Assembly: GCA_014801945.1 (NCBI GenBank)
Contig: JAAVDF010000025.1
Span: 1-64,000, forward strand
Direction of reading: 5' to 3'
DNA length: 64,000 bases
Origin: Bacteroides sp.
GTDB lineage: Bacteria; Bacteroidota; Bacteroidia; Bacteroidales; Muribaculaceae
Every line of letters begins with the position of its first letter. The first letter of the stretch is position 1. Of this stretch, positions 26,983-35,873 are shown piece after piece. The position numbers were made by a program, and so were the translations under genes. The notes beneath the pieces were generated by a model. The model saw only the letters and a list, made by a program, of their open reading frames with translations, was not told the origin of the DNA and searched no databases.

Positions 26983-27843
26983 ATGAAAAACCTCATATTA
27001 AGAAGCATAACAGGCATAATCTACGTCGGTCTCATCTGTGCTGTCGTCCTTACAGGCGGTTGGTCCTACATCGTATTCTTCGGTCTGATAGCCATCCTCG
27101 CGCTTGAAGAATTTTACAATCTCACCAATGCCTCCACCGGTGGTGAAAATATGACCACACTGATCATAGATGTCGCAGGAGGGTTGATTATGTGCATAGG
27201 TCTCGGAATTGTAAATACCGGAGTGCTGACACCCTTCACCATGGCCGTGCTCGGCGGTACATTCTTCACAATCTATCTTCTGTATCTGATTGTTCGCCTC
27301 GTGATGCAACTCTACAATCAGGAAGCCTCTCCCCTCACCAACCTCGCTTATTCCTATATGGGACAGATGTACATAGCACTTCCGCTGGGTCTCATGTCCA
27401 TGTTCTATACCCTTCCCAACGGCACTCATCTTCTCCTCGCCATGTTCATCATGATCTGGCTCAACGATACCGGCGCGTTCTGTGTCGGCTCGCTTCTCGG
27501 CAAGCACAAATTGTTTCCGAGAATATCACCCAACAAATCGTGGGAAGGATTCTTCGGAGGTGTATTTTTCGCCATCGCCTCAGCATTTGTATTCAAATAC
27601 GGATTCCCCGATTACTTCAACAATATCTCACTTGTCGGACTCTGCGGCCTCGGTGCTGTTGTTGCGGGCTTCGCCACATGGGGTGATCTTGTGGAATCTC
27701 TGATCAAACGCACACTTGGCGTGAAGGATTCCGGAAAACTCCTCCCCGGTCATGGCGGCATTCTTGACCGTATTGATTCGCTACTGCTTGTCGTTCCTGC
27801 CTCTCTTCTCTATCTTACCGCCCTCCGTCTCTATTTCCAATAA
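26983..27843 (+). CDS. cdsA: Phosphatidate cytidylyltransferase
   Basis: Integral membrane enzyme making CDP-diacylglycerol, the precursor of phosphatidylethanolamine and phosphatidylglycerol. It has 286 residues with about eight hydrophobic segments. The family signature is complete near the C-terminus: GDLVESLIKRTLGVKDSGKLLPGHGGILDRIDS. An earlier conserved motif, WLNDTGAFCVGSLLGKHK, is followed by SPNKSWEGFFGG. It has its own promoter and no obvious operon partner. The following gene, a secreted GH13 enzyme, is 98 bp away. Confidence 0.95.
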   Translation: MKNLILRSITGIIYVGLICAVVLTGGWSYIVFFGLIAILALEEFYNLTNASTGGENMTTLIIDVAGGLIMCIGLGIVNTGVLTPFTMAVLGGTFFTIYLLYLIVRLVMQLYNQEASPLTNLAYSYMGQMYIALPLGLMSMFYTLPNGTHLLLAMFIMIWLNDTGAFCVGSLLGKHKLFPRISPNKSWEGFFGGVFFAIASAFVFKYGFPDYFNNISLVGLCGLGAVVAGFATWGDLVESLIKRTLGVKDSGKLLPGHGGILDRIDSLLLVVPASLLYLTALRLYFQ

Positions 27844-27941
27844 CAAGGAAATATTTGACCGGGCAATAGTCCTCTCTTCCGATCTATAGAGTATAAATTT
27901 AGTTTTCTATCATACTTACATTTTTAAGCTTTTAAACAGAC

Positions 27942-29378
27942 ATGAATAAACTTCTTTGCTTCGCATTTGCAGGAGCCGGATTGTTTGTAGCCTGTTCGAC
28001 TGACAAGGCTCTGCAATCAACTGCAGATACAAATGATGATGTGATCCTCCACGCTTGGTCTTGGTCATTCGACACCATAGCAGCAAATATGAAAGACATA
28101 GCCGAAGCCGGCTATGCATACGTGCAGACCTCACCTGCCAACACTTGTTTTGTAGGCGAGGATGGAGGCATGGCTCTATTTTCGCAGCCGGGTGATACCG
28201 TAAAAGGAAAATGGTATTATTACTATCAGCCAACCGATTGGAAAATAGGAAACTATCTGCTCGGATCACGCGATCAGTTCAAATCGATGATGGACAGTGC
28301 GGCTAAGTATAATGTAAAGGTGATTGTAGATGTGCTCCCCAATCATACTGCTGTGGATCACACGGCTGTCCTTCCATCTCTTGACGAAGCTGTCGGCGGT
28401 CACGACAAGCTATTTCATGCTAACGGTTTCACACCGATTAGAGACTATAATGACCGTTATGAATGCACCACTGGCGAGATGGGCGGACTTCCGGACGTCA
28501 ACACAGAGAATCCCGATTTCCAGCACTACTACATGACGTATGTCAACGATCTTCTGAGTCTCGGTGTCAAGGGTTTCCGCTACGATACAGCAAAACACAT
28601 CGGTCTCCCGTCCGATCCGCTTGACAGTCTTGCAACGAGAAACAACTTCTGGGATGTGGCTACAGGCCGTGAAGATGTCAAGGGGCTTCGACTCGCTGTT
28701 CCGGCCGATTCACTTTTCATATACGGTGAAGTCCTTCAGGACAGAAATGTAAAGGAAACCGAATATGCCGAATACATGGATCTAACGGCAAGTGCCTACG
28801 GACACGCACTCCGCAACGTGCTCGGAAATTCGGATTTCAAAGCGGATTCTCTGCTAAACTGGCATCATCCCGTGGATGGAAAACACCTCGTGACATGGGT
28901 GGAATCACATGACACCTATGCCAACGAACATGAGTCAGCCGGCCTCACGGACGAACAGATCAGAATGGGATGGGTGTTCCTCACCGCACGCCAGAACGGT
29001 ACTCCCCTCTTCTTCAGCCGCCCTGCCGGAAGCACTCGTGAGAATTACTGGGGAAATAACCGTGTCGGCGCACGCGGTAATGACGAATTCAAACATCCGG
29101 AAGTTGTGGCTGTAAATAAATTCCGACGCGACATGAAAGGACAGCCTGAAACCATCTCTGCTACGGACAATGGAGCTGTCATAGAGGTGTCTCGCGGAAC
29201 TGCCGGAGCAGCCATTATCAATATCACCGGTGAAAATCAGACAGTCGAGAATCTTGCTACCTCCCTCCCTGACGGTGAGTTCACCGATGTTGTCAATGGA
29301 AACACATTCACTGTGACTGACGGACAGCTGAGCGGACAACTTGCTCCCTATACATCATATATTCTCTACGGAAAATAA
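27942..29378 (+). CDS. GH13 alpha-amylase family lipoprotein
   Basis: 478-residue glycoside hydrolase with a lipoprotein signal (GLFVACSTD), so probably anchored to the outer membrane. The four GH13 regions are visible: VIVDVLPNH (I), GFRYDTAKH with nucleophile D215 (II), IYGEVL with acid/base E263 (III), and VESHD with D324 (IV). The catalytic triad is therefore complete. A C-terminal beta domain follows from about residue 390. No susC/susD genes flank it, so this is a stand-alone amylase-like enzyme acting on starch or related alpha-glucans. A hairpin terminator follows the stop. Confidence 0.9.
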   Translation: MNKLLCFAFAGAGLFVACSTDKALQSTADTNDDVILHAWSWSFDTIAANMKDIAEAGYAYVQTSPANTCFVGEDGGMALFSQPGDTVKGKWYYYYQPTDWKIGNYLLGSRDQFKSMMDSAAKYNVKVIVDVLPNHTAVDHTAVLPSLDEAVGGHDKLFHANGFTPIRDYNDRYECTTGEMGGLPDVNTENPDFQHYYMTYVNDLLSLGVKGFRYDTAKHIGLPSDPLDSLATRNNFWDVATGREDVKGLRLAVPADSLFIYGEVLQDRNVKETEYAEYMDLTASAYGHALRNVLGNSDFKADSLLNWHHPVDGKHLVTWVESHDTYANEHESAGLTDEQIRMGWVFLTARQNGTPLFFSRPAGSTRENYWGNNRVGARGNDEFKHPEVVAVNKFRRDMKGQPETISATDNGAVIEVSRGTAGAAIINITGENQTVENLATSLPDGEFTDVVNGNTFTVTDGQLSGQLAPYTSYILYGK

Positions 29379-29399
29379 AAAACACACATAAAACAAGAG

Positions 29400-29436
29400 C
29401 ACAAGGCACTGATGGTAAACCCATTGGTGCCTTGTG
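29400..29436 (+). terminator. Terminator after the GH13 gene
   Basis: A 16-bp stem (arms about 29400-29415 and 29421-29436), including two G-U pairs, closes a short loop of about 5 nt. It is followed by AACTTTTAG. It starts 21 bp after the stop codon. Confidence 0.7.
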
Positions 29437-29492
29437 AACTTTTAGACATATAAAATTGTTAGCAAAATAGTAATAAATTTATAAAAAAATAG

Positions 29493-29500
29493 TATATTTG
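29493..29500 (+). promoter_or_regulatory. -7 box of the winged-helix gene
   Basis: TATATTTG on the plus strand in a very A/T-rich stretch. The leader to the ATG is about 85 nt. Confidence 0.5.
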
Positions 29501-29590
29501 CGCCATAACGCTAAGATATCAGGCATTCAATCAATAAAATCTACTTTTTGATAGCACTAAATACTATTAATACATTAATTCACAAAACAA

Positions 29591-29806
29591 ATGAACACTG
29601 ACATTATCGGTCTTAACGCAGGTCGCGTTTGGGCCGCCCTTAACGAAGCGGAAGCAGTCGGAACAAAGCAGCTTAAAAAGATTGCCAAACTCAAGAATGA
29701 CAAGGAACTTTTCGCTGCTCTCGGCTGGCTCGCCCGTGAAGGAAAAATCAAGTTTGAAGAGAGTGAGGATAGCAAGGAACTGATCGTCTCTCTCGTACAG
29801 GAATAA
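29591..29806 (+). CDS. Small winged helix-turn-helix protein (PF10771/DUF2582-like)
   Basis: 71-residue acidic protein with the pattern IGLNAGRVWAALNEAEAVGTKQLKKIAKLKNDKELFAALGWLAREGKIKFEE. I recognise this as the small winged-helix family common in Bacteroidetes. It has one DNA-binding-like domain and no sensor. It is isolated, with its own promoter about 85 nt upstream and a terminator downstream, which suggests an abundant, independently expressed protein. Whether it is a specific regulator or a nucleoid-type protein cannot be told. Confidence 0.85.
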   Translation: MNTDIIGLNAGRVWAALNEAEAVGTKQLKKIAKLKNDKELFAALGWLAREGKIKFEESEDSKELIVSLVQE

Positions 29807-29915
29807 AAGTACCCTCAAGGTTCATGAGGCGGATGTCAGATAAAAAAGAGTTACTCTTGATTATAACCTACATACACTCTCCTCAGATCCTCTCCCGTAT
29901 CACTCCTGCCGATCC

Positions 29916-29938
29916 AATTTCCCGGCGGGAGATTTTTT
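29916..29938 (+). terminator. Terminator after the winged-helix gene
   Basis: Stem AATTTCCC / GGGAGATT around a GGC loop, running into TTTTTT (29933-29938), about 110 bp after the stop. The short loop and U-run make it a standard intrinsic terminator. Confidence 0.65.
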
Positions 29939-29998
29939 GGTCAAAGCCAATCAAACACAAATCATTCTAACAAGTACAATAGCTCGAATATAATATAC

Positions 29999-30745
29999 AT
30001 GAATCCACTGTTCTCAATAATTACCGTTACCTACAACGCCGCCTCAACACTGCCGGCCACGTTGCGCAGTGTCGGCGAACAGACTTGTAAATTATATGAA
30101 TATCTTGTCATTGACGGAGATTCTAAAGACGGGACAGCCGACCTTGCCAATGCTTCAGGTATAGATAATCTGACTGTGGTCTGTGAACCTGACCGTGGTC
30201 TCTATGATGCCATGAACAAGGGATTGGGACTGGCTAAGGGTGACTATGTAATTTTCCTGAATGCGGGTGACAGTTTCCACAGTCCCAATGTGCTCCAGCT
30301 CATTGCCGATGCTATTATGGAGAATGATTATCCCGGAATTGTCTATGGTCAGACCCAGATAGTCAATGCTGACCGCAAACGCATCGGAGACCGTCATCTG
30401 ACTGCCCCGGCCATTCTTACGCTTGACAGTTTCAAGGAAGGAATGGTGGTCTGCCATCAGGCATTCATCGTGCTAAGGAAACTCGTTGACAATTACGACA
30501 CACGCTATAAGTTTTCAGCTGATTTCGAGTGGTGTATCCGCTGCCTCCAACGCTCTCACCGTAATTGTTATATTGACCGAATACTGATAGACTATCTTTC
30601 GGAGGGAATCACCACTTCAAACCGTTGGAGCTCATTGTGGGAACGATTCAAGATCATGAGCTTCTATTTCGGCTTCTTCCCCACTCTCTATCGTCATGTC
30701 GGATTCTATTTCCGCAATATGCGTCGTAATAAAAACAATAAGTGA
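29999..30745 (+). CDS. Glycosyltransferase family 2
   Basis: 248-residue cytoplasmic GT-A glycosyltransferase, probably active on a lipid-linked glycan. It starts MNPLFSIITVTYNAASTLPATL, with nucleotide-binding DGDSKDGT. The stretch EPDRGLYDAMNKGLGLAKGDYVIFLNAGD holds the acceptor and metal-site region and resembles WcaA-type colanic-acid and O-antigen enzymes. There is no transmembrane helix, only hydrophobic C-terminal segments. It lies directly ahead of a hexapeptide acetyltransferase, so the two may decorate the same surface glycan. The substrate is unknown. Confidence 0.9.
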   Translation: MNPLFSIITVTYNAASTLPATLRSVGEQTCKLYEYLVIDGDSKDGTADLANASGIDNLTVVCEPDRGLYDAMNKGLGLAKGDYVIFLNAGDSFHSPNVLQLIADAIMENDYPGIVYGQTQIVNADRKRIGDRHLTAPAILTLDSFKEGMVVCHQAFIVLRKLVDNYDTRYKFSADFEWCIRCLQRSHRNCYIDRILIDYLSEGITTSNRWSSLWERFKIMSFYFGFFPTLYRHVGFYFRNMRRNKNNK

Positions 30746-30758
30746 TTGTCAATCCAAT

Positions 30759-31346
30759 ATGGATATATCGAATGACATGAAGCTACTTGCTTCCGGTGAA
30801 TGGATGAACGGTTTTAGCGATGAGCTTTCTGTTAGGCTTACGGAATGTGAGGAGCTTTGTTTCACCTTAAATTCACTCCCGCCATCACGCAGCAATGACC
30901 GACGTGAAATCATCAGGAATCTCTTGGGAAATATCGGGGAGAATTTTGTACTCCACAGTCCATTCCATTGTGATTTCGGATGCAACATTCACATTGGAGA
31001 GCACTTCGTCGGTAACTTCAACCTTACCATTCTTGATGAAGCCGAGGTCAGAATCGGCAATAATGTGTTTATCGGTCCGAATACAACCCTCTGTACCATT
31101 ATCCATGCCCTTGACTGGGAAAAACGGAACGAGGGAATAATGCGTGCGCTCCCCATCACTATCGGTGACAATGCATGGATCGCGGCCGATGTGACGATCC
31201 TGCCGGGAGTAACTGTTGGTGAGGGTGCTGTCATAGGTGCAGGCAGTGTTGTGACAAAGGATGTCGAAGCATCGACAGTCGTGGCCGGAAATCCCGCAAG
31301 GATGATAAAAAAGATTGAAGGACATCAGACGGAATCACATACATGA
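30759..31346 (+). CDS. Hexapeptide-repeat sugar O-acetyltransferase (maltose O-acetyltransferase type)
   Basis: 195 residues from ATG 30759, 13 bp after the glycosyltransferase stop. The longer ORF start at 30696 would overlap the glycosyltransferase and adds no family sequence. It is a left-handed beta-helix acetyl-CoA transferase. An N-terminal MAC-type region MKLLASGEWMN...LSVRLTECEEL is followed by hexapeptides IHIGEHFVGNFNLTILDEAEVRIGNNVFIGPN and the C-terminal VGEGAVIGAGSVVTKDV and VVAGNPARMIKK. It probably acetylates a sugar residue made or transferred by its neighbour. Confidence 0.9.
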   Translation: MDISNDMKLLASGEWMNGFSDELSVRLTECEELCFTLNSLPPSRSNDRREIIRNLLGNIGENFVLHSPFHCDFGCNIHIGEHFVGNFNLTILDEAEVRIGNNVFIGPNTTLCTIIHALDWEKRNEGIMRALPITIGDNAWIAADVTILPGVTVGEGAVIGAGSVVTKDVEASTVVAGNPARMIKKIEGHQTESHT

Positions 31347-31370
31347 TACGGGAGTCCAAGTCCTTCAATC
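31313..31370 (+). terminator. Long-loop inverted repeat straddling the acetyltransferase stop
   Basis: GATTGAAGGAC (31313-31323, inside the gene) is repeated inverted as GTCCTTCAATC (31360-31370), followed by AGTTAATTTTATT. The 36-nt loop is long for a terminator but the tail is U-rich. Confidence 0.45.
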
Positions 31371-31560
31371 AGTTAATTTTATTGTCAAATTTCATTATCG
31401 CACCTTTTCCATTGACTTCAGGATGTAAATTTGCAGTGTAAATCTCATTCTTACCTCTCCACATCCCACAGCTCAATGACTCTAAGACTCTCAATCCATT
31501 ACCACAACCTTATCCATCCGACATCGGCTGATATTCCGGTCAGCATGGTGCTGATCGATT

Positions 31561-32115
31561 CTACTTCACACGATCAGGATTCTTCGCCACAAAGTCCTTC
31601 CATGATTTCGGACCTCCGGACGGGATTGGGCGCGATGACTCGTAATGATGGCATAATGCAGCGGCAAGAGCATCTGTCGCATCAAGTTCTATGTCAAGTT
31701 TATCGGCCGAGATGTTCAGGATTCGTCTGAGCATTTCGCGGACTTGTTCCTTACTTGCAGCACCGTTGCCGGTAATCGCCATCTTTATTTTTCGTGGTTC
31801 ATATTCCGTGATAGGTACGTCGCGCGACAAGGCTGCGGCCATCGCCACACCCTGTGCACGTCCGAGTTTCAGCATTGACTGAACGTTTTTGCCAAAGAAC
31901 GGAGCTTCAATGGCCATTTCGTCCGGCAGGAACTGTTCGACCAGTCCGAGCACCCGCTCATGGATACGCAACAGACGCAGATAGTGGCTGTCAAATTTAT
32001 TCAATTTGACAACGCCGAGGGCTATCAGCTCCGGTTTCTTACCCTTGATGCCAAGGATACCGTAGCCCATCACGTTAGTGCCCGGGTCGATTCCGATTAT
32101 AATCTTGTCGTGCAT
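31561..32115 (-). CDS. ruvC: Crossover junction endodeoxyribonuclease RuvC
   Basis: Holliday-junction resolvase of 184 residues. The four acidic catalytic residues are visible: D10 in IIGIDPGT, E70 in [10 protein letters not shown], and D145 with D148 in [16 protein letters not shown]. The start is ATG 32115, just before the DPGT motif. The ORF-track version beginning at 32250 would run 45 residues into the DUF4286 gene and is rejected. No ruvA or ruvB is nearby. It is 16 bp downstream of DUF4286, a frequent partner of ruvC in this order. Confidence 0.95.
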   Translation of the reverse strand: MHDKIIIGIDPGTNVMGYGILGIKGKKPELIALGVVKLNKFDSHYLRLLRIHERVLGLVEQFLPDEMAIEAPFFGKNVQSMLKLGRAQGVAMAAALSRDVPITEYEPRKIKMAITGNGAASKEQVREMLRRILNISADKLDIELDATDALAAALCHHYESSRPIPSGGPKSWKDFVAKNPDRVK

Positions 32116-32131
32116 ACAGTATCCCTTCCGG

Positions 32132-32446
32132 TCAGCAGTCAAGAGGGAGTTCCTCCATATAGGTCGTAAAGAACACCACTCCTTCACCAAAACGCTTGTG
32201 AAGCTCCGCGCGAAGTTCAGCTCCTTCGTTGTCGTGCCATTCGACAGCATTTTCTGCTGTCTCTGCTTCGAAACTTACCGCATAGCTCACACATTCCTCC
32301 TGCACCTCGATAAGCAAGGCTGCAAAGCGCGGAGATGTGAGCAGCCCTGATCTAACGGCTGACGGTATATAGGTCCTGCGCACCCACTCCTTAAATTCGG
32401 AATCAAAATTCAGGTGCACGTGAAAACTTGTATTCAGTATAAGCAT
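32132..32446 (-). CDS. DUF4286 family protein
   Basis: 104-residue soluble protein. The pattern [28 protein letters not shown]...[12 protein letters not shown] resembles DUF4286, a small family with a likely ferredoxin-like alpha/beta fold and no known function. It is immediately upstream of ruvC on the same strand (16 bp), so the two are presumably one transcript. No catalytic residues can be proposed. Confidence 0.82.
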   Translation of the reverse strand: MLILNTSFHVHLNFDSEFKEWVRRTYIPSAVRSGLLTSPRFAALLIEVQEECVSYAVSFEAETAENAVEWHDNEGAELRAELHKRFGEGVVFFTTYMEELPLDC

Positions 32447-32472
32447 GGATTATCGTTGGAATAAATTAATGA

Positions 32473-33915
32473 TCAGGCCAGACCACCCTCCTCCGGGATT
32501 ATGACCTTAGGGTTTACACGGGTATTGGCGAGGAAGCCGAAGCCGATCGTCGTGATTCCGGCAAGGATAAATGCAAGAACACGATTTTCAATACCGAAGA
32601 ATTGTGGTGAGACAAAAACAAAACATGTAACCACGAATGTCATTGCAACCGCCGGTACAAGAGCGACCCAGTAGTTTGAATTACGGCGTGCGAGCCATAC
32701 ATAGATTGTCCAGAGAACCACAGCGGCAAGTGTCTGATTCGCCCATGCGAAATAACGCCACACGATGTCGAAATTGATCAGTGTAATAGCATAGCCCACA
32801 ACAAAGAGCGGAATGCAGACCGCAAAACGCTTGAGGATGGGACGCTGATCGATATTGAAGATATCGGCCACGATAAGACGCGCACCACGGAAAGCAGTAT
32901 CACCTGAAGTGATGGGAGCGACGACAACACCCAAGAGTGCGAGGACAGCACCAACCTTGCCGAGTGTGGTATTCGAAATCACATCCACAGCCCACGCGGC
33001 ATTTCCGCCATTGGCCGCAAGTTGCTCACCAAGCTCTGTCGGCCCGTGGAAGAAGGCCATCGCTATGGCAGCCCAGACAAGCGCGATGATACTTTCTGAG
33101 ATCATCGAACCATAGAACACCGAACGGCATTTTTTCTCACTTGTGATACAGCGTGCCATGAGTGGTGACTGCGTGGCATGGAAACCGGAAATAGCACCGC
33201 AAGCAATCGTGATAAAGAGCGTAGGCACGATGGGCAAAGCCTCCGGATCAAGCTGATAGTTATGAAGATTCGTAAGTTCGGGAATGGGATATTGACCGGT
33301 CAGAAGCACACCCAAAAGACCGGCGGCCATCGCCACGAGAGCGACACCAAACACAGGATAGACCTTGCCAATGACCTTATCGACAGGAAGCATAGTGGCA
33401 AGGATATAATATGCGAGAATAATCCACACCCATATATCTTTGCTGATGACCGGAACCATATTGGAAAGCAGCGCAGCCGGACTGAGAATGAACACTGCAC
33501 CAACGAGAACCATAAGCACAATGGAAAATATCCTGACAACTGTGCGTGCAGGTATTCCGAGATAGATACCGATAATTTCCGGGAGGCTGCGGCCGTCATG
33601 ACGCATGATCATCATTCCGGAAAGAAAATCGTGCATCGCTCCGAAGAAAATACCGCCAAGCGTAATCCAAAGGAAAGCTATAGGGCCGAAACATGCACCG
33701 AGGATAGCACCGAAGATCGGACCTGTACCGGCGATGTTGAGCAGCTGTATAAGGAAAACGCGCCAACGGGGCAGTCGGATGTAATCCACGCCGTCCTCCA
33801 TGCGTTCCACAGGTGTCTTACGATCGGGATTGACATCGGCCAGATGTTCGAGATAACGGCCGTAAGTAAAGTATGTCGTGACAAGTAATGCCAGACAGAT
33901 AAGAAAAGTTACCAT
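32473..33915 (-). CDS. cstA: CstA family carbon starvation / peptide transporter protein
   Basis: 480-residue polytopic membrane protein with about 13 hydrophobic segments. The CstA signature is seen as NIAGTGPIFGAILGACFGPIAFLWITLGGIFFGAMHDF near residues 60-100, and GAISGFHATQSPLMARCI lies in the middle. Relatives import peptides or pyruvate during carbon limitation. The short 480-residue form is usual in Bacteroidota, compared with about 700 in E. coli. The DUF4286 gene follows after 26 bp. The 236-codon ORF on the plus strand inside it is a shadow. Confidence 0.9.
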   Translation of the reverse strand: MVTFLICLALLVTTYFTYGRYLEHLADVNPDRKTPVERMEDGVDYIRLPRWRVFLIQLLNIAGTGPIFGAILGACFGPIAFLWITLGGIFFGAMHDFLSGMMIMRHDGRSLPEIIGIYLGIPARTVVRIFSIVLMVLVGAVFILSPAALLSNMVPVISKDIWVWIILAYYILATMLPVDKVIGKVYPVFGVALVAMAAGLLGVLLTGQYPIPELTNLHNYQLDPEALPIVPTLFITIACGAISGFHATQSPLMARCITSEKKCRSVFYGSMISESIIALVWAAIAMAFFHGPTELGEQLAANGGNAAWAVDVISNTTLGKVGAVLALLGVVVAPITSGDTAFRGARLIVADIFNIDQRPILKRFAVCIPLFVVGYAITLINFDIVWRYFAWANQTLAAVVLWTIYVWLARRNSNYWVALVPAVAMTFVVTCFVFVSPQFFGIENRVLAFILAGITTIGFGFLANTRVNPKVIIPEEGGLA

Positions 33916-33952
33916 ATTGTTTCTTTTATATTTTCAGGTATGAATATTTCAA

Positions 33953-34924
33953 TTATTGTGATTGGTCAGCCTTGTTGAAGTACCACGGATGATTTATCAT
34001 TTTCACTATTCCGGGAGTCCCCTCATTACCTGCGATACGCGATGCACCGCGATAAAACCGTTTGGAATAATCCGGATCGTTCTCGCGCATATAATTGGTC
34101 TTGACCAAACCTGATGAGTGGATATAACGTCCATCTTCGTCATAGACGGCAACATGTGAGATTCGTCCGTCAGAAGTGTTGGAGAAAAACAAAAGATCGC
34201 CCCTCTCCAGATCACTGAGGTCGGAAGACTCTATTCGTGTTCCGATCTCGATCTGCTGGCGGGCATCACGCAGTGTGAGCACTCCTTGATCAAAATAGAT
34301 AACCCGGACAAGTCCGGAACAATCGACACCTTTAGTGGAACATGCACCCCAAAGATAGGGTGTCCCAAGCAACCAGTATGCGCTGTCGATGGCTTTGTCC
34401 ATGTCAAAAGGAGTCGTCGCCCATTCTTCTGCTTTTACAAATGAGCTTGCATCTGCATAACCTGTACGGCCATCAGGGAGTCTGATTTCTGCTATTGAAT
34501 CGTTTAAAGCCTGTCCTTCCACGATTGATGAAAGCACAAGTTCGGTGACTATATCACGCGGGCCACGGCCTTCCATCGAAGCATAGACTTTTACTTCCGG
34601 CTTGGAGATAGAGACAAGTCTTTCGGCATTCCTCCATGACTGCATCTCTTCATCGGTCTTATTAGCGACACTGGACACATTCATATATCCCTCGTAACCT
34701 TCGGGACTCTGAATATGAAGCCATTCGCCATCCGAATCCAACAGGCGCAGGGGTGTCCCCATGATAGCTTGTGAAGTCATTTCAGTCGAATGTCCTTTGC
34801 CGTCACGGATACAAGCAACCGGGATACGCACTTGCACCCATGCCGAATCCTGAGCCGAAAGCTCAGGAAGGAATGACAACGAAAGCAATGTTATTAAAGT
34901 CCTTATGGTAGATCTGATAGCCAT
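33953..34924 (-). CDS. NlpC/P60 cysteine endopeptidase with SH3-like domains (secreted)
   Basis: 323 residues from ATG 34924, beginning with a signal peptide (TIRTLITLLSLSFLPELSAQ). Two SH3-like modules cover about residues 30-165 (VRIPVACIRDGKG..., and the segment around VKVYASMEGRG). The C-terminal NlpC/P60 domain has catalytic C202 in VDCSGLVRV, histidine in ISHVAVY and the third residue in YIHSSG. Such enzymes cut D-Glu-diaminopimelate bonds in peptidoglycan or muropeptides. The extension to 34945 is unlikely. A TAATTTTG box lies at 34963-34970. Confidence 0.92.
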   Translation of the reverse strand: MAIRSTIRTLITLLSLSFLPELSAQDSAWVQVRIPVACIRDGKGHSTEMTSQAIMGTPLRLLDSDGEWLHIQSPEGYEGYMNVSSVANKTDEEMQSWRNAERLVSISKPEVKVYASMEGRGPRDIVTELVLSSIVEGQALNDSIAEIRLPDGRTGYADASSFVKAEEWATTPFDMDKAIDSAYWLLGTPYLWGACSTKGVDCSGLVRVIYFDQGVLTLRDARQQIEIGTRIESSDLSDLERGDLLFFSNTSDGRISHVAVYDEDGRYIHSSGLVKTNYMRENDPDYSKRFYRGASRIAGNEGTPGIVKMINHPWYFNKADQSQ

Positions 34925-34962
34925 TTGCAATTTCGGATTTCTCAATTTATAGTTTAGAATAA

Positions 34963-34970
34963 CAAAATTA
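34963..34970 (-). promoter_or_regulatory. -7 box of the NlpC/P60 gene
   Basis: TAATTTTG on the minus strand, 38 bp before the ATG. It directly follows the U-run of the tatD terminator, so termination and re-initiation are back to back. Confidence 0.5.
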
Positions 34971-34995
34971 CAAAAAATAGGCCGGATTACCGGCC
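34971..34995 (-). terminator. Terminator after tatD
   Basis: On the minus strand GGCCGG (34995-34990), a 4-nt loop and CCGGCC (34985-34980) are followed by TATTTTTTG. It lies 75 bp past the tatD stop. Confidence 0.75.
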
Positions 34996-35069
34996 TCTAA
35001 AATGATAAAATATCACAAATTAACTGTTAAAACACGTATTTCGTCAGTAAGCACTAACTAAAACTACCC

Positions 35070-35846
35070 TTATTTAATCCTGTCAAACAAAGCAAGGGCG
35101 TTAGCAGTCGTTATTTCCTCCACTTTCTCAGTTGGCATCCCGAATATGTCAGCAACACGAGCTGCTGTGTTTGCAATGTAGGCACTCTCATTACGTTTCC
35201 CCCTATGAGGGACAGGAGCGAGATATGGAGCGTCAGTTTCAAGGACTATTCTGTCAATACCGATTTCAGGTAAAACCTCGTGAAGGCGGGAATTTTTAAA
35301 AGTGACGATACCGTTTATCCCGAAATAGAAATCACCTACTCCACGTATAGCCCTGACGTCATCGACAGATCCACCGAAGCTATGAAACACGGCCTTTGGC
35401 TTGACTTCCTTGGAGCTAAGAACATCAAGTACTTCAGGCAGTCCTTCACGGCAGTGGATTATCACGGGTAAATCTTTCTCGATAGCCCAATCGACCTGTC
35501 GGGAGAATGCTTCGATCTGCTCTTCGCGGTAAGTCTTGTCCCAGTAGAGATCAATACCGATCTCCCCTACCGCTATATAATCGTCAGGACAACTGTCAAG
35601 TTCTTTCCGGATCTTAGTAAGATCCTCCTGCCAAGTCTCGCGGATCTCGGTCGGATGCAGCCCCATAGCCATGAATGTCTGTGAAGGGAAAGCAGCGTGC
35701 AACTCCTTCATCGGGACGATCGTGGTGAGATCCACATTCGGAAAGATCATTCTGCTCACACCGGCATCGAGGGCGCGTTTAACTGTCTCGATATTTTCGG
35801 GCGCAAAGTCGTCAAGATAGAGATGCGTATGAGTGTCAGTCAGCAT
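35070..35846 (-). CDS. TatD family metal-dependent hydrolase
   Basis: 258-residue TIM-barrel hydrolase, related to 3'-5' exonucleases and D-aminoacyl-tRNA deacylases of the TatD family. The metal site includes D-T-H-T-H near residues 4-8, E in AVGEIGIDLYW, H in VIIHCREG, H in FHSFGG, and D in VLETDAPYL. All are intact. It is 27 bp downstream of the polyprenyl synthetase gene and probably shares its transcript. A good terminator follows it. Confidence 0.93.
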   Translation of the reverse strand: MLTDTHTHLYLDDFAPENIETVKRALDAGVSRMIFPNVDLTTIVPMKELHAAFPSQTFMAMGLHPTEIRETWQEDLTKIRKELDSCPDDYIAVGEIGIDLYWDKTYREEQIEAFSRQVDWAIEKDLPVIIHCREGLPEVLDVLSSKEVKPKAVFHSFGGSVDDVRAIRGVGDFYFGINGIVTFKNSRLHEVLPEIGIDRIVLETDAPYLAPVPHRGKRNESAYIANTAARVADIFGMPTEKVEEITTANALALFDRIK

Positions 35847-35873
35847 TATTCTGATTAGGGAAATTCTACGTGA

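Noticed and set aside
29381-29590. Possible small RNA between the GH13 and winged-helix genes
   Set aside because: The hairpin at 29400-29436 is explained as the GH13 terminator, and the rest is an A/T-rich promoter and leader of the winged-helix gene.
32116-32250. N-terminal extension of ruvC
   Set aside because: It overlaps the DUF4286 gene in another frame, and RuvC proteins start just before the DPGT motif.
33178-33888. 236-codon plus-strand ORF inside cstA
   Set aside because: Its sequence is a run of H, N, D, K and R typical of the reverse complement of hydrophobic membrane codons. A shadow of CstA.
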